Assembly (NCBI GenBank): GCA_947632605.1 | Contig: CANRPX010000005.1 | Location: forward strand, 1-64,000 | Direction of reading: 5' to 3' | Origin: an uncultured Clostridia bacterium | Lineage (GTDB): Bacteria; Bacillota; Clostridia; TANB77; CAG-508 | DNA length: 64,000 nucleotides | Shown here: positions 17,586 to 26,436 of the stretch, piece by piece | How positions within the stretch are numbered: position 1 is the stretch's first letter | How the letters are laid out: each line of letters starts with the position of its first letter | Notes under the pieces: generated by a model | What the model saw: only the letters and a program-made list of their open reading frames with translations | What the model was told of the DNA's origin: nothing | Databases searched by the model: none | Program-made: the position numbers and the translations under genes

Positions 17586-19612
17586 ATTCATCTATTGTTC
17601 CAAATAATTCATCAAATTTGGCTTCTAGTTCTTTTTGTATGTCTAAAAGTTCTGCCTGCCTTTTTTCATCATTTTCTGGTGTAAGTGGTTTTGCATTTTC
17701 CTTAACGTTTGGAATTGACACCTTTTCTTCTTTTAGACTTTGATCAAAATTACTTTCTAATTCTTGAATATCTTTATTATCATCAGTAAATAGCTCATCC
17801 AAATCTTCTAATGAATTTTGAGCGCCTCCTGTATTTTGCTCTGTATTTTCATCAACATAAGGATTATAAGGATTGTAAATTCTCCAAATTCCTCTTTCAA
17901 CTTGAACACTATTATGATCTGATTTATATCTTGTAACTAGTTTTCCTTCTGGATATTTGAAATAATAATATTTATTTGCTTTTATTGGTTTAATACCTTT
18001 TTCATATATAATACAAAGATCATTATCCATTCTTCTTAGCTCATCTGGTGTCATAAGTGCTCTACCCATAATTTGATCAGATTCACTTTTTCCTTGTTTC
18101 CAATCTTCTCTATCTTTATTTACAGAAACATTATCTCTTGTAATAGTTTTTTCACCTAATGCTTTTGAAAAATATTCTACTGTTTTTTGTGAGTTAGAAC
18201 CTAAAAAAACATGTGTATCGCAGTTACCAATTATTGTTTCATAAGACTCTTTATAAACAGCCTCTAATTGATCTAAGTTCTGTAATATAACACTAAATGA
18301 TATTTTTCTACTTCTTGATGTAGAAATCTTTTTATCAAAATCTGGTATTTGACCTATATTTGCAAACTCATCTAATATGAAATATGTTGGTACTGGTAGT
18401 TCTCCTCCACTTAAATCAGCAAAATCGTATAATTGTTGAATCATTTGTGAGAAGAAAATTGTAAGTAAAAAGTCATACGCTGTATGAGTATCTGAAGAAA
18501 TAACATATACAGCTGTTTTCTTCTTTGCAATTTCTGGAAAATCTATTGTATTTGTTGATGTTACTTCAGCTATTTCTTTTGAGTCAAATTTACCTAATTT
18601 AGATTGCAAAGTTCCAAGAACTGAACCAAAAGTTTTTTCTGGTAACATCTCTATATTTTTATAATATTTTCTAGCTGGATGTTCTATTGGTAATTGATTC
18701 ATTAAATTTGTAAGTAAATTGTCTCCACTACTAGCATTTGCTGTTCTTACAAGTTCTGAACAACTTGCTAAACTTTGTTCTTCTAGTGGTCTTGTTGCTT
18801 TTAAATAATAAATTAATGCTTTCATTAGCATTTCTGCCATATCATCCCAAAATGGATCTGAACTTTTTGATTCTCCTTGTCCTTTTACAATTGTATTTGC
18901 AATAACGTCAACATCAATTTCATTATTTATATGATGTAATGGATTATATCCATCACTATTTTGCGGATGTACTAAATTCAATACTTTTATATCATAACCT
19001 TTTGCTCTAAAAAATCCTGATGTTTTATCATAAAGTTCTCCTTTTGGATCTGTAAAAACATAAGATCCTAATAGTTGTAAAGCATTTGGAATAACGTAAG
19101 AAGCTGATTTACCAGCACCAGAACCTCCGAACTATAAGAACGTTTACGTTTCCACGTTTGTCTACTGGTAAATAATTTTTCTCAGCTAGTACAATTCCCT
19201 TATTTCTACTTAATACTCTATATTGTTCTCCATTTTCACACCAGTCACTTGAACCATTTTCAATATCTTCATATTCGTGTTTTGGAAAAGCTTTTGCTAT
19301 TCCTACAAGCACAAACAATCCATAAAACATTAAGAAATATCTTATTACGAAGAAAAATCCACCTCTATATGTTTTCTCAAATACACATTTTTTTAATTGT
19401 GACAAAGGAGAAACAATTCCCATTCCAAGCTCTTCTAATAAAACTTCCCAATTGCAAGGATTCTTTTCTGTTCCGCTTGTCATAGCATCTTTCAAAGCAA
19501 CGCTAAAAGGTGCAATTGCCCAAACTATAATTACTAGCACGAGAATTGCACTTACAATTAGTTTTCCTTTTATTTTTATTACAGCTCTTTTTAATCTGTT
19601 AAAAAAATTCAT
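17584..19612 (-). pseudogene. VirD4/TraG-type conjugative coupling ATPase, frameshifted in Walker A
   Basis: This type IV coupling protein, which feeds DNA-protein substrates to a conjugation channel, is split into two frames. The N-terminal part (ATG 19612, AGGTG seven bases upstream) has two membrane helices. It runs to KRGNVNVLIV, then leaves frame and stops at 19109. The second frame continues GGSGAGKSASYVIPNALQL and carries the VirD4 hallmark FILDEFANIGQIPDFDKKIS. It ends in an acidic tail. Deleting one C (minus strand, position 19129) restores GGSGAGKS and one protein of about 675 residues. No relaxase or other channel genes are present in the window, so it is an orphan or element remnant. 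Confidence 0.85.
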
Positions 19613-19657
19613 TTCTTTTCACCTTTTCTTAAGTAAAATTATAAAAAACTATATATA

Positions 19658-19990
19658 CTATCTTGATTCATTATTATCTTTTTCGTCTTCTTTATCAGTT
19701 TCTTCTTCACCAACAATTCTAGCTTTTTTATCTTTTTTATCTTCCCTTTTAGGTTCCTTTACAGCATTACCTTTTAAAGGAATTTGAGTCGGATCATCTG
19801 GTTCTTTTACAGCAAGTGCTCTAGCTTCTTCAGGTTTAACATGTACATGGTCTTTTGTATCTATATTAAAGAAGATCACATCACATACAGAAGGAATTTC
19901 ATCTGGTTCTGTTTCTATAACAGGTATCTCTCGACCTTTTTTCTCTATTTTCTTACTGTCGCCATTTGGCGCACTAGTTTCATTACTCAT
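19658..19990 (-). CDS. Unknown charged protein of the coupling-protein operon
   Basis: This is a 110-residue hydrophilic protein. The ATG at 19990 (MSNETSAPNGD) has AAAGGAG nine bases upstream and replaces a longer frame starting at 20035. A short folded core (IPSVCDVIFFNIDTKDHVHV) is flanked by low-complexity Lys/Glu/Asp segments (RGEDKKDKK-like and EEETDKEDEKDN). No family is recognised. It lies between another unknown gene and the coupling ATPase, about 20 bases from the former, so it is probably part of the same element. Confidence 0.6.
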   Translation of the reverse strand: MSNETSAPNGDSKKIEKKGREIPVIETEPDEIPSVCDVIFFNIDTKDHVHVKPEEARALAVKEPDDPTQIPLKGNAVKEPKREDKKDKKARIVGEEETDKEDEKDNNESR

Positions 19991-20009
19991 ATTGAATTCT
20001 CCTTTTATT

Positions 20010-20531
20010 TTATTTTTGTCTAACTTCAAAAGCAAAATATTTTTTATAAGGTTTTAATTTACATTTTCCTCTAACTTCATTTGCTTCTTCATCAAAATAC
20101 AATATTGGCTTTATTTCATCTCCATTTTCTGGATCGAGTATTGTAATCGGTCTTTTCATATTTGGAGTATAAGCAAAATCTTTGTAATCTGTTTCTTCTT
20201 CATAATATAGTGTTTCAAATCTCATTGGCATTGGTTTTTTAGAAATTTTTATTACATCATAATCCAAAAATCCCATATTTATTACCACCTTATCACTTCT
20301 AAAAGAAAGAATGATAAGTGGATTTCCTTCAGGTGCAGGGTTACTTACAAAGAAAGTTTTTTTCTTTTTAGTTCCTACAAATTCTTCAGTAAACTCTAAT
20401 CTTTCAACAGTATATTTAGGAGCATTTTTTAAAAACTCCTTTTCTGTTCTATTCACTTTATAAATTACAGTTGAAACACCTTCTGGATCTGTAATACTAA
20501 AATATTTTCCATGTAAACTTTCGTCAACCAT
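20010..20531 (-). CDS. Unknown soluble protein, first gene of the coupling-protein operon
   Basis: This 173-residue protein has no signal peptide or membrane helix. The sequence is beta-rich (PLIILSFRSDKVVINMG; RPITILDPENGDEIKP). I recognise no family. AAAGGAG lies nine bases before the ATG, and a TTGACT-17-TATAAT promoter lies at 20594-20622. It may be an accessory or regulatory protein of the mobile-element remnant; that rests on position alone. Confidence 0.65.
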   Translation of the reverse strand: MVDESLHGKYFSITDPEGVSTVIYKVNRTEKEFLKNAPKYTVERLEFTEEFVGTKKKKTFFVSNPAPEGNPLIILSFRSDKVVINMGFLDYDVIKISKKPMPMRFETLYYEEETDYKDFAYTPNMKRPITILDPENGDEIKPILYFDEEANEVRGKCKLKPYKKYFAFEVRQK

Positions 20532-20593
20532 TTATTTACACTCCTTTAAAAGTTTCTTAAAATGTGATTTCATCTTTTGTAAAAGACATAATT

Positions 20594-20622
20594 ATTATAC
20601 AGTAATACTCTACAAAAGTCAA
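20594..20622 (-). promoter_or_regulatory. Promoter of the coupling-protein operon
   Basis: On the minus strand TTGACT (20622-20617) and TATAAT (20599-20594) are separated by 17 bases. A small dyad TCTTTT-GT-AAAAGA lies just downstream (about 20573-20586). Confidence 0.85.
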
Positions 20623-20646
20623 TCATATAGCTTGCTCTTTCAAGTA

Positions 20647-21546
20647 TTAGCTTAAGTTTCTCGGATTAAAATCTGATACTTTTTTCATTTTTTTGAATAA
20701 TTCTAATTCTTCTTCATTTGGTGAACTTGGAATCATTATCTTTGTATCTAAAATAAGTTTTCCTCTTCCACCTCGTCCATCTTTATAACCTTTATTTTCT
20801 ATTTCTATTTTTTCTCCACTTTGAATTCCTGCTGGTACATATACAGATACATCTTCATTTATTCCATGAAATACGACTTTAGTACTAAGAGCTGCTTCCC
20901 AAGGGGTTAAATATAAATTAGATTTTAAGTTATAACCTTCTAAACAAAATCTATCATCATTTTTAATTTTTACTCTTATAAATAGGTCTCCATTTTTTCC
21001 ACCATTTGATCCTTGTTTTCCCTGACCTACTATTCTGATTTTTTCATTGTTTTGAATTCCTGCTGGAACTTCTACTTTTAATTTTTTTAGTTTTCCATCT
21101 ATTGTTCTAACACCAATAGATTGCTCTTTTCCTCTAAATGCATCTTCTATTGAAAGATCAATTTCTGTTTCTATATTTTGCCCTCTAATTGGTTCCTTCT
21201 TTCTTTTTTCTTTTTTAGATACAGTTTCAGCATCTACTGTTCCGAAAAACATATTAAAAAAGTCGCTAGATAAAGAGCCTTTTTTTCTTTTACTTTCTTC
21301 ATAAGAAGCATTTCTTTTTCCTATGGTTCTATTCCATAATCTATCATATTTTCTTTTGCTTACATTGTCTGAAAGAACTCTATAAGCTTCATTTATATCT
21401 TTAAATCTTTCTTCATTTCTTGAATTTGCAATATTTACATCAGGATGATATTTTTTAGCTTGTTCTCTATATGCTGTTTTTATTTGTGTCATAGTAACTT
21501 TGTTGTGTGGTAAATCTAAAATTTTGTAATAATCTTTAAAAATCAT
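20647..21546 (-). CDS. DnaJ-like co-chaperone, CbpA type (no zinc finger)
   Basis: This J-domain protein stimulates DnaK ATPase. Residues 1-65 form the J domain with the HPD motif (AKKYHPDVN). A charged linker and two beta-sandwich substrate domains follow (from about 110), with the repeated VPAGIQNNEKIRI and VPAGIQSGEKIEI strands. The CxxCxGxG zinc repeats of true DnaJ are absent, so it is a type II protein. The start is ATG 21546 (MIFKDYYKIL). A promoter at 21584-21612 lies inside the longer frame that begins at 21645, which rules that start out. The ribosome site is a GGGGG. It stands alone. Confidence 0.88.
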   Translation of the reverse strand: MIFKDYYKILDLPHNKVTMTQIKTAYREQAKKYHPDVNIANSRNEERFKDINEAYRVLSDNVSKRKYDRLWNRTIGKRNASYEESKRKKGSLSSDFFNMFFGTVDAETVSKKEKRKKEPIRGQNIETEIDLSIEDAFRGKEQSIGVRTIDGKLKKLKVEVPAGIQNNEKIRIVGQGKQGSNGGKNGDLFIRVKIKNDDRFCLEGYNLKSNLYLTPWEAALSTKVVFHGINEDVSVYVPAGIQSGEKIEIENKGYKDGRGGRGKLILDTKIMIPSSPNEEELELFKKMKKVSDFNPRNLS

Positions 21547-21583
21547 TTCAACATCCCCCGAACTCATAAAAAAATTCAAAAAT

Positions 21584-21612
21584 ATTATATCATCTTCATG
21601 TAATTTTGTGAA
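21584..21612 (-). promoter_or_regulatory. Promoter of the DnaJ-like gene
   Basis: TTCACA (21612-21607) and TATAAT (21589-21584) on the minus strand have a 17-base spacer. The predicted transcript start near 21577 fixes the coding start at 21546. Confidence 0.8.
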
Positions 21613-21756
21613 GTTTTTTATTAAATAAAAAATAATTTTTTTCATTTATATTTTATATTATATTATCAAATTTAATAAAGTTTTAAGATTTCGTTAACTT
21701 TTCCTTAATAAGTTTTTTATATAATTTTAATAAATTTATAAAAGAGAGGATTTTTT

Positions 21757-22536
21757 ATGCACTATCAAAATTCTATAAACAAATCTACTTATAAAAAGAA
21801 AAAAATAAAATTTATTAGAATAGTAATAATTTTAATAATTATATTCGAAATAATAAATTTATATAAAAAATATAATCACTTAATTATCAAATTCATAAAC
21901 AATATTACAGCTCCTTCAAAATATGAAGTAATTAAACAAGATTATAATGATAATTATTCTGGAAAAGGACAAGAAAAAATATCTAATAAAGATGGCTATT
22001 TTACAACTTTTACAACAATAGAAGCAAACAAAAAAATTTACATTGAATATAAGCAAAATGGTACAAGCAGTTGGGCAAATAACATATATTGGGGTGGTAG
22101 TATGGAAGAAAACGGATGTGGAATTACTGCTATGTCAATAGTCTTAAGTGGTTATAATAAAAACTATACTCCCGAAGACTTAAGAAAAAAATACTATCCT
22201 GTTTTAAATTATGGAAATCTTTCTAAAGAATTATCTAAAACTTTTGATATTGATAATACTGATTTTTATTATGATGATGTACATCTTTCAAAAAATTCTC
22301 TTACTGAACACTTATTAACAAATAGGCCTATAATCATTTGTGTTTGGAATGAAAATGGAAATAATAGATGGACAAATAAATCTCATTATATGGTTCTTCT
22401 AGCAACAGATGGAAATGGTATGGTATATGTATCAAATCCAAATGGAAAACAAAATGATATAAATAGTTCTGGATGGTATAATTTCAGTGAAATCATACCC
22501 TATATAGCAAAAGCATTATATGTAGAAAAATATTAA
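21757..22536 (+). CDS. Membrane-anchored C39-like cysteine peptidase
   Basis: This 259-residue protein has a basic head, one membrane helix (about 23-42) and an extracytoplasmic peptidase C39-like (papain-fold) domain. The catalytic Cys is in EENGCGITAMSIVLSG, the His in SHYMVLL, and an Asn in YVSNPNG. AGAGAGG precedes the ATG. Such domains cut peptides or wall cross-links outside the cell; here the substrate is unknown. It is monocistronic and diverges from the DnaJ-like gene. Confidence 0.8.
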   Translation: MHYQNSINKSTYKKKKIKFIRIVIILIIIFEIINLYKKYNHLIIKFINNITAPSKYEVIKQDYNDNYSGKGQEKISNKDGYFTTFTTIEANKKIYIEYKQNGTSSWANNIYWGGSMEENGCGITAMSIVLSGYNKNYTPEDLRKKYYPVLNYGNLSKELSKTFDIDNTDFYYDDVHLSKNSLTEHLLTNRPIIICVWNENGNNRWTNKSHYMVLLATDGNGMVYVSNPNGKQNDINSSGWYNFSEIIPYIAKALYVEKY

Positions 22537-22548
22537 AATTTCCCCCAA

Positions 22549-22601
22549 AAAAATGAATTTATAAATCTAAATATTTTTTAGTATTTTATAAATTCATTTT
22601 T
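22549..22601. terminator. Terminator between the peptidase and ddl genes
   Basis: A 17-bp perfect stem (22549-22565 with 22585-22601) is followed by TATATTTTA. It lies 12 bases after the peptidase stop and can also serve the convergent ddl operon. Confidence 0.85.
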
Positions 22602-22641
22602 TATATTTTAATATTAATTTTTTAAACTATATTTTTCTAAA

Positions 22642-23892
22642 TTATTTCTTTACAGCTTTGCTACCTTTTACTCCACCTTGCATTGCAAGAATGTTTTGAT
22701 CATAAGAAAAAGTTAGTTTTTCTTTATCTCTATGTCTTTTTATTGCTATATCTATTATTTCATCTAATTCTTTTTCAAAAGGCTTTCCTGTAGCTTCCCA
22801 AAGATAAAAAGATAATGCACCTGGAATAGTATTTATTTCATTTACATATACTTTATCTTCTTTAGTATCTATTAAAAAGTCTACTCTAGCAACACCACTA
22901 CAACCTAAAACTTTAAATACTTCTTTACTTAATTTTTGAATTTCTTCTGTTTTTTCTTTACTTATATCTGCTGGAATTTTTTTGTTTGAAAATTCATTAT
23001 TTTCATTTTTTGCTCCACTTGTTTTTGGTGAATCAAATTTTATAGAAGTACCTTTTCCAGCAATAGTTCCACCTTTTGTTTTTCCATCTCCAATATATTT
23101 ATCAGCATAACTTAAAATCTCATCAGAAAAGAATGGTTCTTCACATACTGATGTTTCACTTTCTGTTAAATTTCCAATTACAGAACAATTTATTTCTTTT
23201 AAATTTTCTACTGCTTTTTCAACAATTATTCTATCTGCAAATTCCATTGCAAACTCAATTGCTTCTTCTAATTCTGCTTTGTTTTTAGCCTTTTTTATTC
23301 CTACACTAGAGCCTAAATTTCCAGGTTTTACTATAACTGGATAATCTAATTTTTCTTCTATCTCATTTAATATTTTTTCTTCATCTTTTATGTATTCAAT
23401 TGAATAAAAAGAAACAAAGTCTACAACAGGAATTCCTGATTCTCTTAAAACTTTTTTCTGTAAAATTTTATCCATTCCTATACTAGATGCCATTATATCT
23501 GGCCCAACATAAGGTATTCCAAGTAATGTAACAAAACCTGCTATTGTTCCATCTTCACAATTTGTTCCATGAACTATTGGAAAAGCAACATCTATTGTAT
23601 TTAAAACTCTTTTTCCAATTAGTGGAGCTGGATTTCTAACTACTTTTACACCTTCTCCATCATTTATTACTGCTACTTTATAGCATCTTTTTAATAATAC
23701 ATCCATATCTCTAAATGAATATAAATCTAATAAATCATCTCCTGTATACATTACACCATTTTTAGCAATATATATAGGAACTATTTCATATTTTTCTGGA
23801 TCTAAGCTTGAAATAGCTTGGTTCATAGTAATAACAGAAATTTCATGTTCTACTGAAGCTCCTCCAAAAAAAACACCTACTTTTATTTTCAT
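22642..23892 (-). CDS. ddl: D-alanine--D-alanine ligase
   Basis: This ATP-grasp ligase makes the D-Ala-D-Ala dipeptide of peptidoglycan precursors. Visible motifs are GGASVEHEIS (residues 10-19), HGTNCEDGT, PVIVKPGNLGSSVG and RVDFLID. The catalytic NEINTIPG and the closing SFYLWEATG follow. Compared with typical Ddl it has an extra hydrophilic stretch of about 35-40 residues after the SYADKY strand (KTSGAKNENNEFSN) and a C-terminal tail, giving 416 residues rather than about 350. It is the third gene of a hydrolase-murF-ddl operon; the gap to murF is 26 bases. Confidence 0.93.
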   Translation of the reverse strand: MKIKVGVFFGGASVEHEISVITMNQAISSLDPEKYEIVPIYIAKNGVMYTGDDLLDLYSFRDMDVLLKRCYKVAVINDGEGVKVVRNPAPLIGKRVLNTIDVAFPIVHGTNCEDGTIAGFVTLLGIPYVGPDIMASSIGMDKILQKKVLRESGIPVVDFVSFYSIEYIKDEEKILNEIEEKLDYPVIVKPGNLGSSVGIKKAKNKAELEEAIEFAMEFADRIIVEKAVENLKEINCSVIGNLTESETSVCEEPFFSDEILSYADKYIGDGKTKGGTIAGKGTSIKFDSPKTSGAKNENNEFSNKKIPADISKEKTEEIQKLSKEVFKVLGCSGVARVDFLIDTKEDKVYVNEINTIPGALSFYLWEATGKPFEKELDEIIDIAIKRHRDKEKLTFSYDQNILAMQGGVKGSKAVKK

Positions 23893-23918
23893 TTTTATTT
23901 CCTTTCTATACTTATATT

Positions 23919-25499
23919 TTATAAGTAATTATCTGGTAAATCATTTTCTAATAGCACAACACTATTATTTGTTATAATAGAATTCATTTTACCTAATGCA
24001 TCTTGTAAATTTTCTGCTATATAAATATTTTCATCTAGATAATTTTTTTCTTTAATTCCATTATATATTGGAATAGTTTGTTGTGCTCCTACCAATATAA
24101 TAAAGTCTGCACTGTCAGCTGCATTTCTTCCTAAATCTTTATTAATTTTTACAGAGTCATTGCCTAATTCCACAATTCCAGGTGTTATCAAAATTCTCTT
24201 TTTATTTTCAAAAGATTTTAAAACTTCTAATGCCATTTTTGCACCTTTTACATTTGAATTATAAGCATCATCTATAATTATATTTCCATTTGGATTTTGT
24301 TTTAGTTCTAATCTATGTGGTACTGGTCTTATATATTTTACTCCTATTTTTATTTCTTCTTCTGAAAGTCCTAGTTTATCAGCAATAGCAATTGCACACA
24401 CAATATTTAGTATATTTAAATCTCCAAGTAATCTAGTTTTTATACTAATTTTGTTTTTATTTGGTATAACAACATCAAAAGAAGAACCTCTTTCTGTTAT
24501 ATGAATATTTGTAGCATAATAATCAGCACCTTGTGATAATCCATATTTAACCATCTTTTTAGTAATCTTTGAATTTCTTATATTTTCATCTTCCCAATTT
24601 ACAAAAGCTAATCCTTCATTATCTGGAAGACTATCTATTAATTCTAATTTTGTTTTTCTTACATTTTCCAAATTTTTAAAAGTATCTAAATGTTGAGGAC
24701 CAATTGCTGTAAGTATTCCATAAGTTGGATTTACAATATCTGTAATTTCTTTTATGTCTCCTACATATTTTGCTCCCATTTCACATATAAATAATTGATG
24801 CATTGGTGTTAATTTTTCGTTTATAGTTCTTACAACTCCCATTGTCGTATTATAGCTTTCTGGTGTCATCAAAGTATTATATTTTTGTGAAAGAATAGTA
24901 TTTACTATATATTTAGTACTTGTTTTTCCATAACTTCCAGTAATTCCTACTACTTTTAAATTTGGAACTTCTTGTAATTTATTTTTAGCTTTTTTGCAAA
25001 AGCCTCTTCTTATACTTTTTTCTAATGGTTTATTTATTATACTAACAATATAAACAAAAGTATATGCTAAAACTGTACATACATTTGCAACTATCATTAC
25101 ATATTTGAAGTTTAAAGTATTAGCAAAAAATACTAATAATGCAAATAAAATCAAATATGTAGTATAAACTCTTTTTATTCTAGCAGTTACTACAAATGGT
25201 TTCTTTTCTTTTCTTTTTTGAAAAGAAAAAATTAAATATAATAAAATAAATATTTCAATAATTAAGCCAATTCTAGTTACAATTTCATCACTACTTAAAA
25301 TCAATATAGATGGAATTATCAAAAGTATTATTGTTTTAATATTTAAAACTTTGCTTAAATATCTTTTCATCCATACAGCATATCTATCTATATAATAGTT
25401 TTCTAACTGTAAAATATGTAATCCGTGCCTAGTAACTCTATAAAAATAAGTAAATATTAAAATTAAAGTAAAGTTTAATAAAACTTTTTCCATTAGCAC
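23919..25499 (-). CDS. murF: MurF-type UDP-MurNAc-tripeptide ligase with N-terminal membrane domain
   Basis: This Mur ligase adds D-Ala-D-Ala to the UDP-MurNAc peptide. Residues 1-170 contain about five hydrophobic helices absent from classical MurF. Then come the ATP loop VVGITGSYGKTSTKYI, the SYNTTMGVVRT substrate segment and the GPQHLDTF motif. NIIIDDAYNSNVKGAK and a C-terminal LLENDLPDNYL end it. Pairing with ddl, which makes its substrate, supports the call. The membrane domain suggests the step is held at the membrane. The start shown gives seven bases from the hydrolase stop. Confidence 0.88.
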   Translation of the reverse strand: MLMEKVLLNFTLILIFTYFYRVTRHGLHILQLENYYIDRYAVWMKRYLSKVLNIKTIILLIIPSILILSSDEIVTRIGLIIEIFILLYLIFSFQKRKEKKPFVVTARIKRVYTTYLILFALLVFFANTLNFKYVMIVANVCTVLAYTFVYIVSIINKPLEKSIRRGFCKKAKNKLQEVPNLKVVGITGSYGKTSTKYIVNTILSQKYNTLMTPESYNTTMGVVRTINEKLTPMHQLFICEMGAKYVGDIKEITDIVNPTYGILTAIGPQHLDTFKNLENVRKTKLELIDSLPDNEGLAFVNWEDENIRNSKITKKMVKYGLSQGADYYATNIHITERGSSFDVVIPNKNKISIKTRLLGDLNILNIVCAIAIADKLGLSEEEIKIGVKYIRPVPHRLELKQNPNGNIIIDDAYNSNVKGAKMALEVLKSFENKKRILITPGIVELGNDSVKINKDLGRNAADSADFIILVGAQQTIPIYNGIKEKNYLDENIYIAENLQDALGKMNSIITNNSVVLLENDLPDNYL

Positions 25500-25506
25500 T
25501 TCCCCT

Positions 25507-26274
25507 TTATTTATCGTTTTTTAAAAATTCATTTAATACACTGTTTACATTATTTATATTTTCTAAATAAGAAAAATGTGTTGAACCAGCATATTCAATT
25601 AATCCACAATCTGGTATTAATTTTTCCATTTTTTTTGCGTCACTTATTGGAGTATCTTTATCTAAACTACCCCAAAAAAGTAAAGTTGGAACACTAATCT
25701 TTGGTAATAAATAGCTCAAATCTTCATTTACAATTAATTTCATTGTTTCTTTCAAAACATTTGCTGATAATTTATAATCTTGTGAGCCAACATTGTTTCT
25801 TAGTTTTTCTTTGAATTTTTTAATACTTTTAGTATTAGGTAATAAATTTAAAAGAAATTTTCCTGTTTTATAAAAAGCAACTTTTAAATAATATCCTAAA
25901 CTTCTTTTAGGTTTTATCCCTGCACTATCAATTAAAACTACTTTTTTAGCAGAAACTATACCTCTTCCGACTGCATTTATTATAATTCTTCCGCCATTTG
26001 AATGACCTATTAAAATTGGATTTTTTATTTGAAGTTTATCAACAAATTCTTTTAAAAAGTCACCAAAATCATTTGCTGTTAAAGGGTGCTCTGGCAAATC
26101 ACTTTTACCAAAACCAATTACATCTACTAAGTAAACCTCAAAATTTTTACAAAGTTCATTTGCTATTGGTCTCATAGTTTCTAAGTTAGTAAGCCAACCA
26201 TGTAACAAAATTACTGGATTTCCTTTGCCCATAATTTCATAATAAATATTACAGTCTTTTACTTTAACTTGCAA
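25507..26274 (-). CDS. Alpha/beta hydrolase linked to cell-wall genes
   Basis: This alpha/beta-hydrolase fold protein of 255 residues has the oxyanion region LLHGWLTN, nucleophile elbow GHSNGG, acid in GSLDKDTP and base in STHFSYL. It starts at TTG 26274, five bases after AGGAGG; no better ATG is near. It is the first gene of the operon with murF and ddl, so an ester or amide substrate tied to envelope synthesis is possible, but the substrate cannot be told from sequence. Confidence 0.85.
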   Translation of the reverse strand: MQVKVKDCNIYYEIMGKGNPVILLHGWLTNLETMRPIANELCKNFEVYLVDVIGFGKSDLPEHPLTANDFGDFLKEFVDKLQIKNPILIGHSNGGRIIINAVGRGIVSAKKVVLIDSAGIKPKRSLGYYLKVAFYKTGKFLLNLLPNTKSIKKFKEKLRNNVGSQDYKLSANVLKETMKLIVNEDLSYLLPKISVPTLLFWGSLDKDTPISDAKKMEKLIPDCGLIEYAGSTHFSYLENINNVNSVLNEFLKNDK

Positions 26275-26436
26275 ATTTCCCTCCTATATGTAATCCACAA
26301 AATTGTAAGATTTTGTGGAATTTTTCTTACTATAATTTATTCAAATTAAAAGTTTTTGTTACTGGTAATATATTATAACAATATTATTACAATTTCAAGT
26401 TTTATCAATATAAAAAGAATAAAAATAAAAAATATC

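Noticed and set aside
21547-21645. Longer N-terminus for the DnaJ-like protein
   Set aside because: A TTCACA-17-TATAAT promoter lies within that extension, so the transcript begins after the proposed start.
26294-26319. Hairpin TCCACAAAAT / ATTTTGTGGA as terminator of ypeB
   Set aside because: On the minus strand no T-run follows; the T-run is on the plus side, where no gene ends. Left as an unexplained dyad.
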